A DNA stretch of 8,704 nucleotides from Eutrophocola sp965662685. Lineage in GTDB: Bacteria > Pseudomonadota > Gammaproteobacteria > Pseudomonadales > Pseudohongiellaceae. The notes beneath the pieces were generated by a model. That model was not told the DNA's origin. It was given only the letters and a program-made list of their open reading frames with translations, and did no database searches. The number at the start of each line of letters is the position of its first letter. Within the stretch, counting starts at the first letter, position 1. The stretch is from positions 1 to 8,704 of the forward strand of contig CBFIIQ010000071.1 of assembly GCA_965662685.1 (NCBI GenBank), in the 5' to 3' direction. Positions 5,571 through 8,704 of the stretch are shown piece by piece. The position numbers and the translations under genes were made by a program.

Positions 5571-6113
5571 ATGCCTGAAGCGACAACACAAACGGAACTG
5601 GCAGTTGAAGTAAGTCCGGAACCGAAAGCAGCGCCAAAGCCTAAAGCGAGAGCGAAGGTCAAAGCGAAGAAAGCAGTACAGACTAAAGTAGTACAAAAGA
5701 AAGCAGTACAAACTAAATCAGTTAAAACGACAAAATCGGGAGATTACAAAATGCCTAACAAAACATCAGCATACAAAAAATTCGAAGCCAGCTTTGAGCC
5801 AGTAGTTGATTTCAACAAGATGATTGCCGGTTCTATGGAATCTTCTTACAACACAATGATGGACAGCTTCCAGGGTTACGCCAAACTGGGTCTGGACAGC
5901 ATGCAGTCTGGTCTTAAAGTTCGCAGCCCTGAGGACATGGTTTCTTTCTACGAAACTCAGCAGTCAATGACTCAGAAAGCCACTGACATGATGATGAACG
6001 ATGCCAAGTCTTATTCAGACATGGGTATCAAGTTCTTCAACGAAATGCGCTCCATGTACGAAAGCGGTGTGAAGACTTCTGTCTCAGCTGCTTCCGAAGC
6101 AATGAAAGCGTAA
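5571..6113 (+). CDS. phaP: Phasin (PHA granule-associated protein) with basic N-terminal extension
   Basis: Phasins coat PHA granules, control their size and number, and can stimulate PhaC. The protein is 180 residues. Residues 17-60 are a low-complexity Lys/Ala/Pro/Val stretch with a repeated KKAVQTK, resembling the histone H1-like tail of PhaF-type phasins. Residues 61-180 are a short phasin core (FEASFEPVVDFNKM, then amphipathic helices rich in Met, Ser, Gln and Phe, ending EAMKA). There is no Cys and no membrane segment. A second in-frame ATG at 5751 opens the core and has GGGAG at 5738-5742, eight bases upstream, so a 120-residue core form might also be made. The gene has its own promoter with probable PhaR sites, an excellent ribosome site and a strong terminator, so it is likely a highly expressed single-gene unit. 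Confidence 0.9.
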   Translation: MPEATTQTELAVEVSPEPKAAPKPKARAKVKAKKAVQTKVVQKKAVQTKSVKTTKSGDYKMPNKTSAYKKFEASFEPVVDFNKMIAGSMESSYNTMMDSFQGYAKLGLDSMQSGLKVRSPEDMVSFYETQQSMTQKATDMMMNDAKSYSDMGIKFFNEMRSMYESGVKTSVSAASEAMKA

Positions 6114-6164
6114 GTAAGAGCTTTTAGTAGTAAGTTTTGTAAAACCTCCGTCCCCCCGCGGAGT

Positions 6165-6209
6165 AAACCCCAGGATCCATCCCCCCCCTCGGATCCTGGG
6201 GTTTTTTTT
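6165..6209 (+). terminator. Strong intrinsic terminator after phaP
   Basis: AAACCCCAGGATCC (6165-6178) pairs perfectly with GGATCCTGGGGTTT (6191-6204), a 14-bp stem around a C-rich 12-base loop. The T-run 6202-6209 follows. A smaller hairpin (CTCCG 6146-6150 / CGGAG 6159-6163) precedes it. It ends the phaP transcript before the convergent phaR gene. Confidence 0.93.
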
Positions 6210-6405
6210 CAGTTTAAATCCTCGGTTTAAAATCAGAGGCAGGCGGCAGAAGACAGGGGAGAACTAATGACCCTTCATGGGTGCTTGAGAAAAATGCCTA
6301 ACTAGCATTGGAATTGAGGTACTTGAGAAGAGTTTGTAAATTAGTGTTTCTGGAATAGGCCCCAAATGTATCCCTTGTCTTTTGTTGCCTGGCTTTGACT
6401 TATTA
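6210..6405. other. Non-coding gap between phaP terminator and phaR
   Basis: No gene is supported here. Visible details are minor: CTTGAGAA occurs twice (6284-6291 and 6322-6329), and AATGC (6293-6297) / GCATT (6305-6309) form a small dyad. It may hold the decayed end of an insertion, but nothing identifies one. Confidence 0.4.
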
Positions 6406-6429
6406 CACTGCGTTTTTGACAACGCAGTG
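6406..6429 (-). terminator. Hairpin downstream of phaR, possible terminator
   Basis: CACTGCGTT (6406-6414) and AACGCAGTG (6421-6429) form a perfect 9-bp stem with a 6-base loop, 33 bases past the phaR stop. The T-run needed on the phaR strand is missing, so it may instead protect the 3' end of the mRNA. Its arms contain CTGC and GCAG, so a PhaR-type contact is a remote alternative. Confidence 0.4.
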
Positions 6430-6462
6430 CTTAACCAATGAAGTGATGTTTTTACTAAAGAA

Positions 6463-6966
6463 TTATTTCTTCATGTTGTTGTAAAACCCTTCCGACATTT
6501 TCTTCCACATTTCCATATTCTTCTTGTTCATGTCCTGAAAGGCTTTCATGGCATTGTTTTGCATCATGTCGCTGTAGGTATCGCGCAGTTGATCCTGCTG
6601 GCTCTGGAAAAAACTAAGGCTTTGGTTCATGAAATCCGCAAAGCCCTGGTGGGGCACCTGGCCGTAGTAACGAATAAAGGATTTCAGGTTTTCCGTGGTG
6701 AACAGCGGGTTGGTTTCCGATTCCTGCTCGATGATTAACTGCAGCAATACACTGCGGGTCACATCCTCACCGGTCTTGCTGTCCAGCACCATAAAGGGAA
6801 TACCTTCCACGATCATGTCGCGAATATCATCCACCTTGATGTACTTGCTGGTCTGCGTGTCATAGATACGACGGTTAGGATATTTCTTGATTACCCTGAC
6901 ATCCTCATCGCCACCCACAGGATTCTCGTCTTCGTCATTAATGTCGTCTTTAATATTGTCACTCAT
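6463..6966 (-). CDS. phaR: PHA synthesis repressor PhaR
   Basis: PhaR represses phasin (and often its own) transcription when no polymer is present and leaves DNA when it binds nascent PHA granules. The protein is 167 residues. Residues 1-22 are strongly acidic and poorly conserved. Residues 24-82 are the PHB accumulation regulatory DNA-binding domain, with the signature RVIKKYPNRRIYDTQTSKYI, then VDSKTGED-like VLDSKTGEDVTRSVLLQLIIEQE. Residues 88-125 match the PHB_acc domain (FIRYYGQVPHQGFADFM). The tail 126-167 is amphipathic and rich in Met, Phe, Gln and Lys, a plausible polymer-binding surface. Its start is supported by AGGGG at 6974-6978, seven bases upstream on the coding strand. It is convergent to phaP, whose promoter carries TGC-rich dyads. 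This is the proteobacterial PhaR, not the unrelated Bacillus synthase subunit of the same name. Confidence 0.95.
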   Translation of the reverse strand: MSDNIKDDINDEDENPVGGDEDVRVIKKYPNRRIYDTQTSKYIKVDDIRDMIVEGIPFMVLDSKTGEDVTRSVLLQLIIEQESETNPLFTTENLKSFIRYYGQVPHQGFADFMNQSLSFFQSQQDQLRDTYSDMMQNNAMKAFQDMNKKNMEMWKKMSEGFYNNMKK

Positions 6967-6987
6967 ACCCTTTCCCCTAATTTAACC

Positions 6988-6992
6988 TGCAC
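6988..6992 (-). promoter_or_regulatory. TGC half-site in the phaR leader
   Basis: On the phaR strand the leader reads TTGTGCAGG, sharing TTGTGCAG with the dehydrogenase promoter region. A single half-site close to the start would suit autoregulation, which is known for PhaR in other species. It is too short to be strong evidence. I could not assign a -35/-10 pair for phaR. Confidence 0.25.
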
Positions 6993-7001
6993 AACAAACA
7001 A

Positions 7002-7012
7002 GGCCGAAGGCC
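7002..7012 (-). terminator. GGCC hairpin before a T-rich stretch, possible terminator for the dehydrogenase gene
   Basis: On the minus strand GGCC-TTC-GGCC is followed by TTGTTTGTTG. The stem is only 4 bp and the T-run is broken, so this would be a weak intrinsic terminator. It lies between the dehydrogenase gene and phaR on the same strand, so readthrough into phaR is possible. Confidence 0.3.
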
Positions 7013-7050
7013 GCCACCAGGAACAAGACGAACTAACCAAACCCGCCCAC

Positions 7051-7071
7051 CTTTATCCTTTATCCTTTATC
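7051..7071. repeat. Tandem CTTTATC repeat (3 units)
   Basis: Three perfect CTTTATC heptamers are followed by CC and a related TTTTTATCCC. The unit differs from the AAGTNNC family but has the same 7-base period, and it lies 16 bp from array F. Confidence 0.85.
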
Positions 7072-7087
7072 CCTTTTTATCCCTTCC

Positions 7088-7115
7088 TTGCGACTTGAAA
7101 CTTGTAACTTGCGAC
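7088..7115 (-). repeat. Heptamer array F (TTGNNAC, 4 units)
   Basis: Units on the plus strand are TTGCGAC, TTGAAAC, TTGTAAC, TTGCGAC, identical in order to array E 1.7 kb away. Read on the strand of the dehydrogenase gene it is an AGTNNCA array beginning 17 bases after the stop codon. Array A starts 17 bases after the phaC stop. Confidence 0.93.
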
Positions 7116-7116
7116 T

Positions 7117-7141
7117 GATAAGTAAGCTACGCTTACTTATC
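7117..7141 (-). other. Perfect hairpin at the 3' end of the dehydrogenase gene
   Basis: GATAAGTAAGC (7117-7127) and GCTTACTTATC (7131-7141) form an 11-bp stem with a 3-base loop. The right arm includes the last two sense codons and the stop of the dehydrogenase gene, so the left arm is an inverted copy of the gene end. Array F follows immediately. No T-run follows, so it is not a classic terminator, though it could stabilise the mRNA end. Confidence 0.8.
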
Positions 7142-8590
7142 AATCCCACCCATACACAAATACTTGATCTCCAGATATTCACCAATCCCGTACTTCGAGC
7201 CTTCACGGCCCAGCCCGGATTGCTTGACGCCACCAAACGGCGCCATGGGGTTGGAGATCAGGCCTTCGTTGATACCGACCATACCAAATTCCAGGGCTTC
7301 TGCCACACGCCAGATGCGACCGATATCGCGGGTATAAAAATACGCCGCCAGACCAAAAATGGTGTCGTTGGCAATGGCCAGCGCGTCGGCTTCATCCTTG
7401 AAGGTAATGATCGGGGCAATCGGGCCAAAGATTTCCTTGTAGGCCACTTTCATGTCCATGGTGACATTGGATAATACGGTGGGTTCAAAGAAACAGGCGC
7501 CCAGGTTACTGCGCTTGCCGCCGGTGACAATAGTGGCGCCAGCTTCAACTGCTTCCCTGATGAGACCCTCGATGGATTCAACAGCAGGGATATTTACGAC
7601 CGGGCCGATATCCACATTTTCATCAGTGCCAACGCCCAGGCGCAGTTCCTTCACTTTGGCGGTGAATTTTTCAATAAACTCGTCCTTGATGCCTTCCTGC
7701 ACCAGGATGCGGTTGGTACACACGCAGGTCTGACCCGCATTGCGGTACTTGGAGGCAATAGCGCCTTCCACGGCAGCATCCATATCCGCATCGTCAAAAA
7801 TAATAAACGGCGCATTGCCGCCCAGTTCCATGCTGGCTTTCTTGATGGTGCCGGCGCACTGGGATAACAGACGCGCGCCCACGCCGGTAGAGCCGGTAAA
7901 GGACATCTTGGCAATACGCTCGTCTTCACAGATGGTGATGCCTACTTCACGGGAACGGGTGGTCACCACCATATTAAACACACCCGGGGGAATCCCGGCT
8001 TCTTCAGCCAACACCGCCAGGGCTATAGCGGATAAGGGGGTTTCCTTGGCCGGTTTACTCAATACCGTACAGCCTGCGGCCAGGGCAGGGGCCACCTTGC
8101 GGGTAATCATGGAGCTTGGGAAATTCCACGGTGTTACGGTCGCCACCACGCCCACCGGCTGCTTGATCACCACGATACGCTTGTCACCGGAAGGGGCAGG
8201 GATGGTATCGCCGTAAATACGCTTGGCTTCCTCGGCAAACCACTCCACATAGCTGGCGCCATAGGCAATCTCGCCGCGCGCTTCCGCCAGTGGCTTGCCC
8301 TGTTCCATGGTCATGATATGGGCCAGTTCTTCCTGGTTCTTCATGATCAGGTCATACCAGCGGCGCAGAATAATAGCGCGTTCCGTAGCCGTTTTGGCCG
8401 ACCAGGCGGGCAGCGCGGCCTCAGCCGCCGCAATGGCCTCATCCAGGTCTTTATCACTGGCATCCACCAGAGTTTTCACCACACTGCCGTCCGCAGGGTT
8501 TTTGACATCGAAGGTGGCAGCGCCGGTTTCGTGCCATTTGCCGTTGATATAACTGCCGTTTTTAATCAGGAAATTTTCGAATTTGGTCAT
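7133..8590 (-). CDS. gabD: NAD(P)-dependent succinate-semialdehyde dehydrogenase (GabD-like)
   Basis: The predicted reaction is oxidation of succinate semialdehyde (or glutarate semialdehyde) to the dicarboxylate with NAD(P)+, in the cytosol. The protein is 485 residues, close to Escherichia coli GabD (482), and contains the full aldehyde dehydrogenase set. These are TPWNFP with Asn156, SKPAKETP with Lys179, FTGST at 231-235, ELGGNAP with general base Glu255, RNAGQTCVC with catalytic Cys289 and a second Cys291, and EIFGPIAP at 386-393. The C-terminal part GGVKQSGLGREGS is also present. The CVC pair matches the redox-switch cysteines of human SSADH. Arg283 before NAGQTC fits carboxylate substrates. 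The ATG has no Shine-Dalgarno on its strand (TCCTCC instead). In a PHA locus it may process semialdehyde from 4-hydroxybutyrate or GABA breakdown. A DavD-like glutarate semialdehyde role is the main alternative. Confidence 0.9.
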   Translation of the reverse strand: MTKFENFLIKNGSYINGKWHETGAATFDVKNPADGSVVKTLVDASDKDLDEAIAAAEAALPAWSAKTATERAIILRRWYDLIMKNQEELAHIMTMEQGKPLAEARGEIAYGASYVEWFAEEAKRIYGDTIPAPSGDKRIVVIKQPVGVVATVTPWNFPSSMITRKVAPALAAGCTVLSKPAKETPLSAIALAVLAEEAGIPPGVFNMVVTTRSREVGITICEDERIAKMSFTGSTGVGARLLSQCAGTIKKASMELGGNAPFIIFDDADMDAAVEGAIASKYRNAGQTCVCTNRILVQEGIKDEFIEKFTAKVKELRLGVGTDENVDIGPVVNIPAVESIEGLIREAVEAGATIVTGGKRSNLGACFFEPTVLSNVTMDMKVAYKEIFGPIAPIITFKDEADALAIANDTIFGLAAYFYTRDIGRIWRVAEALEFGMVGINEGLISNPMAPFGGVKQSGLGREGSKYGIGEYLEIKYLCMGGIDK

Positions 8591-8625
8591 GGTAGGAGGA
8601 TTTTGCTCGAATTATGGGTAATTTC

Positions 8626-8653
8626 CTTATACTGCACTGCACAAAAGTGAAAA
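8626..8653 (-). promoter_or_regulatory. Candidate dehydrogenase promoter with TGCAGTGCA site
   Basis: On the minus strand a TATAAG (-10 candidate, 8626-8631) lies 16 bp after TTTTCA (-35 candidate, 8648-8653). The spacer holds the dyad TGCAGTGCA (8633-8641), also present upstream of phaP at 5479-5487; in both places an A/T-rich ATAA follows two bases later. This suggests shared regulation. The remainder to 8704 shows no gene, except that the last bases contain an ATG at 8700 that cannot be judged. Confidence 0.4.
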
Positions 8654-8704
8654 TCAATGAAAATTTTGCATTAAAACGGGCTTCAGGGATGTGAAATCAA
8701 TGGA

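Noticed and set aside
8614..8694. Small plus-strand frame of 26 codons after an AGGAGG at 8595-8600
   Set aside because: The spacing of 13 bases is too long for a good start, the frame covers the dehydrogenase promoter, and the peptide has no recognisable features.
8700..8704. ATG at the right edge as the start of a divergent gene
   Set aside because: Only five bases are available; it cannot be judged.

Overview
The window (roughly 50% G+C by eye) looks like a chromosomal polyhydroxyalkanoate (PHA) carbon-storage locus of a gammaproteobacterium. A sulfur-oxidising or purple-sulfur (Chromatiales-like) lineage is likely, because the PHA synthase closely resembles the class III enzyme of that group. 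The lineage is an inference from protein resemblance; no marker gene is present.

Layout, left to right. Positions 1-205 hold a 77-bp direct repeat containing REP-like palindromes. Next come a class III PHA synthase (phaC, 344-1450, +), a long acyl-CoA:carboxylate CoA-transferase (1689-3563, +) and an alpha/beta hydrolase (3759-4685, +). A small S23/four-helix-bundle (rRNA intervening-sequence-type) gene follows (4879-5259, +), then a phasin with a lysine/alanine-rich N-terminus (phaP, 5571-6113, +) with its own promoter and a strong terminator. Convergent to these are the PHA-responsive regulator phaR (6463-6966, -) and an NAD(P)-dependent succinate-semialdehyde-type dehydrogenase (gabD-like, 7133-8590, -).

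How the genes fit together. PhaC polymerises hydroxyacyl-CoA. The CoA-transferase and the semialdehyde dehydrogenase could supply or recycle acyl-CoA and C4 intermediates. The hydrolase is a candidate oligomer/polymer hydrolase. PhaP coats the granules, and PhaR probably represses phaP through TGC-rich dyads that overlap the phaP promoter. The PhaE partner expected for a class III PhaC is not in the window.

The most unusual feature is a family of six heptanucleotide arrays, all variants of AAGTNNC with a variable central dinucleotide. They lie in the gaps around phaC, the hydrolase, the S23-type gene, phaP and the dehydrogenase. All six share the same phase and edge sequences. They form inverted pairs around an 83-bp gap and around the S23-type gene, and one array contains 15 perfect consecutive copies. 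This suggests a defined, possibly mobile, repeat system linked to the four-helix-bundle gene. That link is inference.
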